Below, piece after piece: positions 1 through 8,893 of a stretch of DNA of 15,616 nt. The notes below the pieces were generated by a model. The model was not told the origin of the DNA. It was given only the letters and a program-made list of their open reading frames with translations, and made no database searches. Source of the stretch: Entrophospora sp. SA101 (taxonomy: Eukaryota; Glomeromycota; Glomeromycetes; Entrophosporales; Entrophosporaceae); NCBI GenBank assembly GCA_958430865.1, contig CAUDNR010004449.1, positions 34,950-50,565 on the forward strand. Reading direction: 5' to 3'. How positions within the stretch are numbered: the first letter of the stretch is position 1; each line of letters begins with the position of its first letter. The position numbers and the translations under genes were made by a program.

Positions 1-1867
1 CGTGCTTCTTTATTAAATGGTGTGGACATACTTTCTAAAGCTGTAGCTGTAACGCTTGGTCCCAAAGGAAGAAATGTTTTAATCGAACAACCTTTTGGTA
101 GTCCAAAAATTACAAAGGATGGAGTGACTGTTGCTAAAAGTATAACACTTAAAGATAAATTTGAAAATCTTGGTGCAAGGTAAAAAATAATAATAATAAT
201 TTATCAAGTCTTTCATCACATGATTAATCAATGTGTTACATATGTAATCTATATTTTTTTTTTGATTTTAGGCTTGTTCAAGATGTTGCAAATAAAACTA
301 ATGAAGTTGCAGGTGATGGAACAACAACTGCAACAGTACTTACCCGTGCAATTTTTGTTGAAGGTGTTAAAAATGTAGCTGCTGGATGTAATCCCATGGA
401 TCTTAGGCGTGGAGTTCAAATGGCTGTTGATGCTATTGTTAAATATTTAAGAGAAATTAGTCGTGTTATTACCACAAGTGAAGAAATTGCTCAGGCAAGT
501 AAATGATATTTATCCATCAGACTAATTAAACAATTAATAAACAATATCTATTAATATTTAGGTTGCTACAATCTCTGCTAATGGTGATATACATGTAGGA
601 AACCTTATAGCTAATGCTATGGAAAAAGTTGGTAAAGATGGAGTTATCACTGTTAAAGAAGGAAAAACAATAGAAGATGAATTAGAAATTACAGAGGGAA
701 TGCGATTTGATCGTGGATATATTTCTCCATATTTTATCACTGATGTTAAATCTCAGAAAATAGAACTTGAAAAACCATTGATTCTTCTATCAGAGAAAAA
801 GATTTCTGTTTTACAAGATATTTTGCCAGCCTTAGAAACATCAGCACAACAACGTAGACCACTATTAATTATTGCTGAAGACATTGATGGTGAGGCATTG
901 GCTGCATGTATATTGAACAAACTTCGTGGTAATCTTCAAGTTGCAGCAGTTAAAGCACCTGGGTTTGGAGATAATAGAAAATCCATTTTAGGAGATTTGG
1001 CTATTCTGACTGGTGGCACTGTTTTCTCTGATGAATTAGACATTAAACTTGAACGAGCAACACCTGATTTATTTGGATCAACTGGATCAGCCACAATTAC
1101 CAAAGAAGATACAATTTTTCTTAATGGAGATGGAACAAAAGAAAGTATTCATCAACGTTGTGAACAAATACGTGCAGCTATAAATGATTCTACAGTGTCT
1201 GAATATGAAAAGGAAAAATTACAAGAACGTTTAGCAAAATTATCTGGTGGTGTAGCAGTGATCAAAGTAGGTGGTTCATCAGAACTTGAAGTTGGAGAGA
1301 AAAAGGATAGATTTGTTGATGCATTGAATGCAACAAGAGCTGCAGTTGAAGAAGGAATTGTACCTGGTGGTGGTGTTGCACTTTTGAAATCAATAAAATG
1401 CCTTGATAATTTAAAAACAAGTAATTTTGATCAACAATTAGGTATCAATATTATCAAATCAGCCCTTACAAAACCAGCAAAAACAATTGTTGACAATGCA
1501 GGTGAAGAAGGTGCAGTAATTGTTGGTAAACTGTTAGATGATCATGTAAATGATTTCAATTATGGCTATGACTCTGCTACTGGAGAATATGGAGATATGA
1601 TTTCTCGTGGTATTGTTGATCCTTTAAAAGTTGTCAGGACTGCTCTTGTTGATGCTTCAGGTGTTGCAAGTTTGTTAACAACAACAGAATGTATAATCAC
1701 TGAAGCACCAGGTAAATGATTACTATTACTATTACTATTACTACTCTTATTATTACTACTACTACTATTATTATTATTGATATAAATTAATTTATTTACT
1801 AGATGAGAACAAAAATGCTGGTGTAGGTGGAATGGGTGGAATGGGTGGAATGGGAGGGATGATGTAA
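1..1867 (+). CDS. hsp60: Mitochondrial chaperonin Hsp60 (group I, GroEL family), 5'-partial, four exons
   Basis: Matrix chaperonin that folds imported proteins in an ATP-driven double-ring complex with Hsp10. Exons read 1-179, 272-494, 562-1711 and 1803-1867 and join in frame to give 538 visible residues ending at TAA 1865-1867; the family is about 570-580 residues, so roughly 35 N-terminal residues plus the presequence lie upstream. Seen: the nucleotide-binding stretch TLGPKGRNV near residue 19, [10 protein letters not shown] at 74-83, the chaperonin signature [12 protein letters not shown] at about 394-405, and a C-terminal GGM-repeat tail ending GGMM, typical of mitochondrial and bacterial GroELs. 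No internal stop or frameshift is present once the introns are removed, so this looks functional. The tail lies on a separate 65-base exon. Alignment from memory with fungal Hsp60 is near-continuous. Plant or other eukaryotic homologues are less likely from residue pattern. Confidence 0.97.
180..271 (+). other. hsp60 intron 1 (GT-AG, 92 bp)
   Basis: The donor GTAAAA at 180 and the acceptor TTTTAG ending at 271 remove an in-frame stop and restore an arginine codon split AG|G, giving the conserved [10 protein letters not shown] junction. The 3' end carries a long T tract before the AG. Confidence 0.95.
495..561 (+). other. hsp60 intron 2 with non-canonical GC donor (GC-AG, 67 bp)
   Basis: The exon ends CAG at 492-494 and continues as GTTGCTACA at 562, giving the conserved [14 protein letters not shown] of Hsp60. 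The intron therefore starts with GCAAGT, the usual sequence of GC-AG introns, and ends with ATATTTAG. Using the nearby GT at 499-500 instead adds four bases, shifts the frame and reaches a stop within a few codons. Confidence 0.93.
1712..1802 (+). other. hsp60 intron 3 (GT-AG, 91 bp) filled by an ATT/ACT repeat
   Basis: The donor GTAAAT at 1712 and the acceptor TTACTAG ending at 1802 join a codon split G|AT (Asp) so that the chaperonin continues into its GGM tail. About 60 bases of the intron (1720-1780) are an imperfect trinucleotide run of TTA and CTA units, so its length is likely polymorphic. Confidence 0.93.
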
Positions 1868-2590
1868 TGAATAGATTACCAAATAATCTTGAACTATGCA
1901 ATTGATTTTAGTAATGTTAAATTTTAATAATCAAATTAATTAATTATTATAAAGTGACACAATGTTTTGATTGATTATCATAATTTCCTGCTTTTCAAAA
2001 TTTTTATGTTCAAACCATTTTTGCAATCTTATGCTGCAACAAAGTCAAAATTTTTACTACCAAGAATTTCAGGGCTCAGCATCATCATCATACTATTACT
2101 ATTAATAATTTTATAATGTCCCATCTTTTATCTTTGTTTTTTCTGTAATGGTACTCCTATATAAAAATAATTAATATAAAACTAATTTACATCAAATCAA
2201 TCTACTATGGAACCCAAGAATTACAGCATTATTAAAAGCAATAAGGTGAGAAAACTGCCCCCATATTTTGATGTTCAGACAGACACTTGAAACTTATCTA
2301 AGGAAACTTATGAATTTACCAGGAAGAAAGAAAAACTATAACCAATAAAAGAACATTAACACAAAGCCATGAAGAACCTAGAAAGAAAGAGAAAATCAGA
2401 AGAGAAATAATTTACTACCTAACTTTGGTTAATTATCAGCATAGGTGAATGTCTCCATCATATAAATTTTCATATACAGATGAACAGGAGAGACTGTCCT
2501 ATATAAGGAATGGAATTTTTTTTATACAGTTTAAAATACTTTTACAAGGGTATTATGTGGCCCATTCTTGCAATAAATCATGTGTGTAAA
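1868..2590. other. hsp60 3' flank, no gene recognised
   Basis: AT-rich sequence downstream of the hsp60 stop, with no open frame of note on either strand and no recognisable RNA gene. The 3' UTR and polyadenylation site must lie here, but I see no clear single signal close to the stop; an AATAAA occurs near 2342, which is probably too far away. Confidence 0.6.
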
Positions 2591-2665
2591 TACAGTCAAA
2601 GCTCGTTAAATTCATGGGGTTGGCACAGAAAAATTTATGAATTTATCAAATTATTCCATTATCAA
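2591..2665 (+). repeat. Possible solitary terminal sequence of a pogo-like DNA transposon
   Basis: A TA dinucleotide is followed by CAGTCAAAGCTCGTTAAATT and then a G-rich patch and repeated ATTTATGAATTTATCAAATT-type words. This layout (TA, CAGT, CTCGTTAA, then AATTAT-rich subterminal repeats) is common at the ends of pogo/Tigger-type elements. No matching inverted end is visible nearby, so it is at best a relic. The open frame that covers it (from 2510) has no recognisable content. Confidence 0.35.
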
Positions 2666-2900
2666 AAGTCGCTCTTTAACTTCATTTTTTTTTTTTTTTA
2701 TGATGAGGTAATGTCACATAATTTTATTAATTGTAAAACAATGAAAACACATGTTACACAAAAAAGAAAATGACTGTCCCCTAGTAAACTGATAAAGTTC
2801 ACCATGAAACCAACCTTTCACCATTATCTACTAAACCAGGCCCAAAAGGTATTAAGATTTAACACCTGACATTCAAACATAGATAAAAAGTAAATGGTTA
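2666..2900. other. Spacer, nothing recognised; probable LINE 3' UTR
   Basis: AT-rich sequence with a T homopolymer at about 2686-2700. It lies downstream of the last coding segment of the minus-strand LINE, so part of it may be that element's 3' untranslated region, but I could not place the element's end or a target duplication. Confidence 0.4.
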
Positions 2901-3276
2901 TTACCCATTGTAATAATCCAAAAGGAAACCACCTGATGTAATTGCATGTTCTAAACCCTCAGAACCATTTGATAAGTTATTTGTATCTCTATTGAGACTA
3001 CTAGAGGAATTATTGGTGGAATTTTTGTTGTATTTCTTTTTTAATTTTTCTTTTTTAGTAATATTTAAAGAAATTTCTAATTTAATCATTTTTTCACATC
3101 TGGGTTTCCAAATGTGTTCCATGATTTTTAAATAATGGTAGATGTGATTTGAGTAGTGATTTTTGAGTTTGTGGTATAATTTTGTATTTTGTTGGTAATA
3201 AAAGAAGGAACAAAACTTTTGATCATGTCAATGAAAGTGAAATTATTCAGATCATTATCAACAGACCATATGGTAC
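2901..3276 (-). pseudogene. LINE C-terminal module, 3' of the Tc1 insertion
   Basis: Starting next to the transposon target TA, the minus strand is open as WSVDNDLNNFTFIDMIKSF and continues to about 3133. One base of frame change later it reads IWKPRCEKMIKLE, followed by a lysine-rich and serine/asparagine-rich tail that stops at 2901. The W-x-P-R-C motif with following acidic and basic residues has a counterpart at the same place in the second LINE of this window (near 14570), which supports assigning it to the LINE open frame and not to a host gene. Function of the module is unknown to me. Confidence 0.6.
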
Positions 3277-3278
3277 TA

Positions 3279-3631
3279 CACTCACTGGTCATAAATATAA
3301 GGACACTTGCAGATCATCAGAAATGATTGAACAAAGAAACATGAAAAAAAATAAAATTTTATTAACCTAACCGCATTTGCTTGTTAAGTAAAAATTCATT
3401 GCCATATCAAATAGTATAGCATACTGAAGTTTCGCTCCATATAAACAACAACTCATTGTTTTACAAACTTTAAAAAATAAAAATGAATTCTTTGGAATTT
3501 TCAAAAAAATCTTTAACTCGAAAATTGACCACTATGTCAAGTTCTAACAACCTTTGCGGTATAAGTGAAAAATGTGTCTTATGTTTGAATCTAGTTATAT
3601 CCAAAATTCTAAATCATTTGGTAAAATAATT
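3279..3631 (+). repeat. Left terminal inverted repeat of the Tc1/mariner element
   Basis: It pairs with 4222-4574 over its whole length. Shared landmarks are AAGGACACTTGC near the tip, CTAACCGCATTTGCTT, CAACAACTCATTG, TTAACTCGAAAATT, and the inner end CTAGTTATATCCAAAATTCT followed by TAAAATAATT. Confidence 0.92.
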
Positions 3632-3754
3632 AATGAGAAAAAAATAAAATGTACAGAACGATTCAACCTCAAACTGCTCACCAATTTGAAACATAAAAGA
3701 CATCAAAAAATATATGAAACTGTTTTAAATTGATTGTATTTTATTAAAAAAAAA

Positions 3755-4213
3755 TCAATATCTTGTCGGGTTTCCTTTATTTTTTAAAACAGCATCCACT
3801 CTTTGTGGTATACTATCTATTAATCTATTAATTCTCACTGGAATAGTATTAAACCATTCCTCTTTTAATAAATTGAATAGTTCTATTTTATTTTTTGGTT
3901 TTGGGTTTCTCATTCTAAGTCTTCTTTTTAAATCCTGCCATAAATTTTCAATAGGATTGAGGTCTGGACTTTGAGCAGGCCAAGGGAGAAGTATAACACA
4001 ATTTTCCTCTTTCCATTGATTTGCCACAGCTGCTTTATGACATGGTGCATTATCTTCTTGAAAAATAAACACACGACCATGACCATGACATCATCACCAC
4101 ATCATCATCACCACCATCACTGCCATGATTCACCTCTCTTAATTCATTAATATAAGATAGTAAATTTTCCGCAAGATCTTCAAAAATTAACTTGTTCGAG
4201 TATTTTGTATGAC
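3755..4213 (-). pseudogene. Tc1-family transposase, C-terminal half only
   Basis: The frame ending at 3755 contains FIFQEDNAPCHKA and LLPWPAQSPDLNPIENLW, which are the second and third catalytic motifs (Asp, and Glu in PIEN) of the DDE catalytic core, followed by the usual basic LKRRLR stretch and the end IPQRVDAVLKNKGNPTRY. In the adjoining frame upstream, AENLLSYINELREVN looks like the segment that normally precedes QEDNAP. The two are separated by an expanded GAT/GGT repeat that breaks the frame. The N-terminal helix-turn-helix region and the first catalytic Asp are absent, so this copy cannot encode an active enzyme. Confidence 0.9.
4074..4131 (+). repeat. CAT/CAC/ACC trinucleotide-like repeat inside the transposase
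   Basis: An imperfect run of CATCAC, CATCAT and ACCATGACC words. It lies exactly where the transposase frame breaks, between the NELREVN and FIFQEDNAP segments, and is likely a repeat expansion within the reading frame. Confidence 0.7.
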
Positions 4214-4221
4214 ATCTTGGC

Positions 4222-4574
4222 AATTATTTTACTAAATGATCTAGAATTTTGGATATAACTAGATTCAATCATAAGACGCATTTTTTACTTATACCGCAAA
4301 GGTTGTTAGAACTTGACATTGTGGTTAATTTTCGAGTTAAAGATTTTTTTGGAAATTCCAAAAAATTCATTTTTATTTTTTAAAGTTCGTAAAACAATGA
4401 GTTGTTGTTTATATGCAGCGAAACTTCAGTATGCTATACTATTTGATATGGAAATGAATTTTTACTTAATAAGCAAATGCGGTTAGGTTAATAAAAAAAA
4501 TTTTTTTTTCATGTTTCTTTGTTCAATCATTTCTGATGATCCGCAAGTGTCCTTATATTTATGACCAGTGAGTG
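4222..4574 (-). repeat. Right terminal inverted repeat of the Tc1/mariner element
   Basis: Reverse complement of 3279-3631 with few differences (for example GCAGCGAAAC here against the counterpart of GGAGCGAAAC on the left). Its inner edge lies only a few bases from the start of the remaining transposase frame, so the missing N-terminal half seems to have been lost at this edge. Confidence 0.92.
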
Positions 4575-4576
4575 TA

Positions 4577-4612
4577 TGTTCCATGAGAATAGGAGAATTG
4601 ATGTTGTTTTTG

Positions 4613-4648
<36 letters not shown>

Positions 4649-4928
4649 GATTTGAGCACAAAGTTTCTTCTTTTGTTTCATGACTGATTTGTTGTACTTT
4701 CTGTCTGTTTTGAGGACAAGACCAGACATGATTGAAATCTTCTTTTTCATTGTGGCAGAGAAGACAATCCAATGTTTATATAAATCTAGTCTTCTTTTTT
4801 AATATGCTCTAATGTTGGAATTTCTTCTAGCATAAATTTGACTTTGGAAGCTTTGCGATTGGAATTGGGGAAGGATGTTTCATTAGAAATTTCATCATTA
4901 TTCAATGAAAAAAAAGTATTACTCCAGT
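4577..4928 (-). pseudogene. LINE segment with CCHC-like zinc finger after RNase H
   Basis: On the minus strand, a frame at about 4790-4880 reads NRKASKVKFMLEEIPTLEHI, and another frame at 4716-4766 reads CLLCHNEKEDFNHVWSC (C-x2-C ... H-x3-C), a putative zinc-binding knuckle of the kind found in the C-terminal region of many LINE proteins. The frame then runs into a poly-asparagine AAT repeat and stops. Frames change between pieces, so the segment is decayed. The second LINE in this window has a similar knuckle (YCNQSPENTTHLFSC) at the same relative position, which supports the call. Confidence 0.75.
4614..4648 (+). repeat. (TTA)n microsatellite
   Basis: About eleven consecutive TTA/ATT units, read as poly-asparagine on the minus-strand LINE. 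It sits between the zinc knuckle and the Tc1 insertion. Confidence 0.95.
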
Positions 4929-5575
4929 CTATGTTGCATTCTCGATATTTTCTATTTCTATATAAGTTATACCATTTGCAAAACCTTTATTATATGAGGT
5001 ATGTTTGATAAAATGTTGTAGATGAGTATCAATAATTATGTTTTTCCACTTTGGCTCATATTTAATATAGGAGGATGTAGTGATAAAGGAAAGAATGGGG
5101 AGATTTAAAGCATCTTTAGCAAGAGTATCCACTCTTTCATTATATATGTTTCTGGTATGTGCTTTTATCTTTCTAAATGATAATGTAATATTATTGATTC
5201 TGCTAATATCATATAATATTGACCAAAAGATGCGATTTTTTTCTTTAAATATACTATGAGGATATGTATAGCATTGCTCCTTAAAAGATCTGTTGAATTG
5301 ATCTATTGTTGATTTATTATCTGTGCAAATAGTAACCTTGGAGTCTTTAGGTGCAATTAATAAAGTAGCTGTTACAGCAGCCATTTCAGCACACGTTGCA
5401 GAAGGCCAAAATTTTTTTTTATTGATGCTCCAAATTCCAATGGATGTGTTTGAATATAAGCAATGCCCATTTTCATTGTTTCTTTACTTAGATCTATAAG
5501 CGATCCATCAGTATGAAACTCCAAATTTAAGGAAAGGTGTAATAAGCTTTGTTGTTGTAATAATAAATCACACAA
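4929..5575 (-). pseudogene. LINE RNase H domain, one frameshift
   Basis: RNase H degrades the RNA strand of the RNA-DNA hybrid during retrotransposition. Four expected acidic positions are visible: Asp in FHTDGSLIDLS (near 5510), Glu in CAEMAAVTAT (near 5390), Asp in ICTDNKSTIDQF (near 5320) and Asp in NERVDTLAKDAL (near 5120), with KIKAHTRN as the His-containing loop. The two frames overlap at 5372-5384 because an A tract on the minus strand (T9 at 5412-5420) appears one base short; ten As would restore the frame. All catalytic residues are therefore preserved apart from the frameshift. Confidence 0.88.
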
Positions 5576-6299
5576 GGGAGAAGATTTAATAAATCAAAAA
5601 ATTAAATTTTCTTCTATTATTGTATTTGGGAGTTCTACTGTTGTATATGTCATTTGTTGTGTATTAAATTTATAGTGATATTCTGCTCTTTATTTTAATT
5701 CAAAAATAGGTGTCCCTAGTAGATATTTATTTGGTTCTAGTTTTTTTATTTTTTGAATTAATATTGCATCTTGAAAGGAATAAAGATTTGCACTACAATA
5801 GAATTGGGTATTGTATTTGTCATCTGTAATAATGTTAAATTGTATATGATTGATATCACACCCAGGACATGAGTGAATTGAGGGAATACTCTTTGATGGA
5901 GATGTTTGTGTGTTCAAATTATAATGTATCCAGTGTTCTATGACTATTGTGTTATTTTAGGATATTTTCTAATAATTTGTCCTATAATTGGTTGATTAAT
6001 AATGCAATTCCATATGATAACCCATTCTTTAGATCGAATGTTGATGTTTGGAATTAAGATTGTTGATCCTTTAAAATTTGTTGCTGGATAAATCTATGGA
6101 GGTTGGATTCTTCTTGAGATGTCTGGTGTTGGCAAAATTTGATTCTCAATAATTTAAAACCATTGGGTACCTGTGTTGCCTTGTTATGTGTTGTGAAAGA
6201 TTCTTCTGTGATGGTTTTCCATTCATTTAAAAAATTCCATCAATTGAGGATAACTGATCTATAAACATAATAGAGTGTTTTTGTAATTATTTCTTATAT
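5576..6299 (-). pseudogene. LINE connection region, heavily broken
   Basis: Between the thumb and RNase H only short open stretches remain. The best, 5690-5917, reads IHSCPGCDINHIQFN and ends FYCSANLYSFQDAIL; paired cysteines in front of RNase H suggest a small metal-binding segment, but this is inference. The remainder (5918-6299) is interrupted by many stops. Confidence 0.6.
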
Positions 6300-6965
6300 T
6301 TATGAAAACCTTTTCCAAGGAGTTGAGTAATGTGTAATTTTCCTCCTTTGATGATATTCATGTCTTGTTTTGTGACTTGGAATGATATTATAAATTTTTT
6401 TTTCTAGTTGTTTGTAAGGCCATTCATGCAGTGGTGAAGATGATAACCACTCTTGTTGTTGGAGTTGTTTGAGACAAATATTTGGAATTTTTCCTAAAAG
6501 GTTTTTGTCATTAATTTGAATGCAAAAATTTGTAATTTTTGCTTGGAGTTGTATTTCATACAAATCTCTATATTTAAACATAAAATTGTTTTCTAAAATT
6601 GCATTAGGTACTGTTGATGATAAATGAATTTTATGTTTGAATAATTTTTTAAAAGGTGCCATAATATTGTTACAGTCATATTGTGAAAGAATTGTGACCT
6701 GTGTTTGATATTCTATTCTTGGGATAATTACCATATTATTTAGATACAAAAGTTGTTTGCATGTTATATGTTTTTTCTTTAATGTATTACATATTGTAAA
6801 TACTTCATCTTTTGCTTGATTAAATACCAATTTTCTGTTTCCAGCTAAATTAACCCAAACACCAAGAATTTTAACAGATTCTTGATATTTTGCTGGTTTG
6901 ATTTGTATTGTATCTTGACCAAAATTAAGCATTACCTCTTCTGTTTTGTATCCAGGTATATTCAT
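6300..6965 (-). pseudogene. LINE reverse-transcriptase thumb and downstream region
   Basis: A 221-residue open frame on the minus strand with the LINE-type sequence VKILGVWVNLAGN (the conserved F/I-L-G-x-x-x-x motif that follows the palm) and then HITCKQLLYLNNMVIIPRIEY, the usual post-palm K-x-x-L-x-Y-x-x-x-x-x-x-P-x-x-Y pattern. It begins just after IQVNKEK of the palm segment, from which it is separated by a small frame change at about 6965. Confidence 0.82.
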
Positions 6966-7079
6966 TATTTTTCTTTATTTACTTGAATATTATTTAGATT
7001 ATAAAAGTCATTGGCTATTCTAAGGATAATTTCTAAATTATTTTGGTTTTCAGTAATCCAAGTAATGTCATCCATAAAA
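6966..7079 (-). pseudogene. LINE reverse-transcriptase palm, motif C and following strand
   Basis: Minus-strand sequence gives MDDITWITENQNNLEIIL and then IANDFYNLNNIQVNKEK. The MDD pair is the metal-binding Asp-Asp of RT motif C (FMDD type), and NxxKxE-like NKEK follows as expected. The residues just upstream of MDD are displaced by a 133-bp insertion; across the gap they read ISSLAFM, so the uninterrupted motif would be AFMDD. Confidence 0.85.
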
Positions 7080-7212
7080 TAGTGTTCCATGTCGCAATCC
7101 AAAAAAGGAAACAAAATGGTCGTAAAGGTGGTTGCAACCAGTGGTTGCAATCATTTTTATATGATGCAAAGGTGGTAGCAACCATCATCAAAAGTTGCAG
7201 CCGGTATCCTTA
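7080..7212. mobile_element. 133-bp hAT-like MITE inserted in the LINE RT motif
   Basis: The insert is bordered by an exact 8-bp direct repeat, CCATAAAA at 7072-7079 and 7213-7220, the duplication length of hAT elements. Its ends are TAGTGTTCC on one side and, in reverse complement, TAAGGATACC on the other, an imperfect inverted pair. The interior carries several copies of GGTTGCAACC/GTTGCAA-type words in both orientations (7128-7200). Removing the insert and one repeat copy restores an uninterrupted LINE RT reading frame. Confidence 0.85.
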
Positions 7213-7220
7213 CCATAAAA

Positions 7221-8246
7221 GCAAGGGATGAGATTGGTTGCTCTAAGTATGTTTGTTGTTGTTGTTGATATAGATTAGGTTTGTATGTATGATTCAAATT
7301 ATATCCAATTTTTTTATTTTCAATTTCACACAAGAGGGGATCATAATAAATGCACCATAATAATGGTGATATTACTTCACACTGGTAGATTCCTATGAGA
7401 ACATCATATGCTTCTGTTTTACCCACCTCTGTGAAGATTTGATTTTCCTATTGGTAAATAAGCTTAAAATAAGTTTGCAGAAGGATGGTGGAATTTTAAT
7501 ATGAGATAATGCTTTTTCTAGCATGTAAATATTAACACAATCATAAGCTTTTGAGAGGTCTTGAAAAAGAATCTATATCTCCTTATTCTTTTCATGTGCA
7601 TCCTCAATTATTTCATTAATGATCCGAATTGGTTCAAATGTAGATGTACTAGGTAATCCAGCAAATTGATTGCCTTTGAGAATTTGATGTTTGACCATGA
7701 TTTTAGCTAGACAATTATTGAGAAGTCTACTATAGCTTTACATGTTGTATCAAGGAGTGTAATTGGTTGGGTGTTGTTAAGATTGCATTCCCATTCCTTT
7801 AGTTTTGGAATAGGATAGATGTCAGCTTCTCTCCATGCATACGGAATTTCATTTAATTTTATACAAGCACAAATGAAGTTTCAAATGCATTCACTCATTT
7901 TGGAACCAAGGTTTTTTAACATTTTGTTTGTAATTGCAGATGGTCCAGAGGCTTTATCATTAGGGAGTTGTTTCAATACATCTAACAACTCATTATAAGT
8001 GGGTTTTGTCATTAAGTATTTATATATAATAGGATTAATTGCTGTTAATGGTGTATATTGTTCTTTCCGTGTGTCTGGTATTTCTTTTTGTATGTGGGTT
8101 CCACCAGGACAAGTTTGAAAATGTTCATTTGTTATGTATTTTATTTCATCTGGGTCAGTAATAAGAATTTGTTGATCCTTTTGTTTTTTCATTACTCTAT
8201 CTATAACAATTCTTCTTTTATTTCTTTCCAAAAAAGTGTTGATCAT
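7221..8246 (-). pseudogene. LINE reverse transcriptase, fingers and palm motifs
   Basis: Minus-strand fragments in order: LKQLPNDKASGPSAITNKML (RT motif 1, near 7920-7980), AWREADIYPIPKLKEWE (near 7810), KHQILKGNQFAGLPSTSTFE (near 7660), FQDLSKAYDCVN containing the first catalytic Asp (motif A, about 7533-7566), and GIYQCEVISPLLWCIYYDPL (motif B, about 7330-7395, with Cys where Gly is usual after Q). At least two one-base frameshifts (near 7730 and 7440) and stops at 7573-7575 and 7881-7883 make it non-functional. Confidence 0.88.
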
Positions 8247-8276
8247 ATGACTTTGATTGTCTTTATAATTTTCACA

Positions 8277-8852
8277 TCATTGATGGACAAATTTTTTGAT
8301 TTGCTCTTCATTCCATTTTTTATTTAGCAAATCAGTTTTGATGATGAATGTTTTATGAAATGATGTTATTTTCTTTCTAAAATCTTCAATAGTGGTTGTA
8401 TTGAGAATATCCAGGATTGTTAACATGTAATTGTGATTCTGCACAATTATATTCATTTTTTTTATATGAACTGACCATTTTTCTTGTAACTTTGAATTGT
8501 TATGAGGAAAATTTTTAATGTTTATGCATCTAATTAATTTATTCAGATATTTTAAATCTTTATAAATATCTATCAGGTTTTTACATTTTCTTTCCTTGTG
8601 CTGAGTTGGTGTCATGTGATTAGGAATTATTTTAATTGCTGCATTCATAATTCCTTTGTGAATAAGGTTCCAATAGTGGTTGAGATTTCTTATATCTTGG
8701 ATTTTCATTATTTTAAGTTGTAAATCTTCAATTTGTTTATTTGTTTCTTTTTTATAATTGTTCCAGAGTTCATTTGTCATTGAATCATATGAAAAAAGTC
8801 TTTTTTTATTCCTTGTTGTTTCAAAGCTGTTATTTGGTTTTTTTTGAAAAGG
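8277..8852 (-). pseudogene. LINE linker between endonuclease and reverse transcriptase
   Basis: An open frame of about 190 codons, lysine- and asparagine-rich, with patterns such as MTNELWNNYKKETNKQIED and IKKMNIIVQNHNYML, typical of the coiled, basic region before the RT fingers. It ends in TGA at 8277-8279 but remains in frame downstream into the RT segment that continues at 8246 (CENYKDNQSHMINTFL then RNKRRIVIDRV). A CGA arginine codon turned TGA would explain the break. The upstream end at 8852 lies a few bases from the palindromic MITE. Confidence 0.72.
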
Positions 8853-8893
8853 TTAGTCATCAGGAAAATGGGTACAAATATTATGCGTATATA

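Larger units (their letters stand above)
3279..4574 (-). mobile_element. Tc1/mariner transposon with 353-bp terminal inverted repeats, inserted in the LINE
   Basis: The 1296-bp element begins CACTCACTGGTCATAAATAT and ends with the reverse complement, flanked by TA at 3277-3278 and 4575-4576, the target duplication of the Tc1/mariner superfamily. The long inverted repeats (3279-3631 and 4222-4574) differ by scattered substitutions and small indels. Inside is only the C-terminal half of a transposase on the minus strand. The same ends, in looser form, mark the second mariner relic at 8894-9809. Both flanks carry minus-strand LINE coding sequence, so the LINE was the target. Confidence 0.92.

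Noticed and set aside
499..561. Alternative GT donor at 499 for hsp60 intron 2
   Set aside because: It would add four bases and shift the frame, with a stop a few codons into exon 3; the GC donor keeps the conserved [14 protein letters not shown] sequence.
558..740. Minus-strand open frame of 60 codons
   Set aside because: It overlaps hsp60 exon 3 entirely on the opposite strand and has no recognisable content.
1566..1901. Minus-strand open frame of 111 codons opposite the end of hsp60
   Set aside because: It is the complement of hsp60 exons and the intron 3 repeat, with Ser/Asn runs from the trinucleotide tract.
2510..2773. Plus-strand open frame of 87 codons
   Set aside because: It runs over a T homopolymer and a probable transposon end; no motif and no homologue recognised.
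3182..3370. Plus-strand frame of 62 codons
   Set aside because: It crosses from LINE sequence into the Tc1 inverted repeat, so it is a chance frame.
4559..4750. Minus-strand frame MKKKISIMSGLVLKT with poly-Asn as a host gene
   Set aside because: The same bases in another frame encode the LINE zinc knuckle CLLCHNEKEDFNHVWSC, and its end lies in the Tc1 repeat.
7043..7231. Plus-strand frame over the 133-bp MITE
   Set aside because: It spans LINE RT sequence and the MITE antisense; no coding support.
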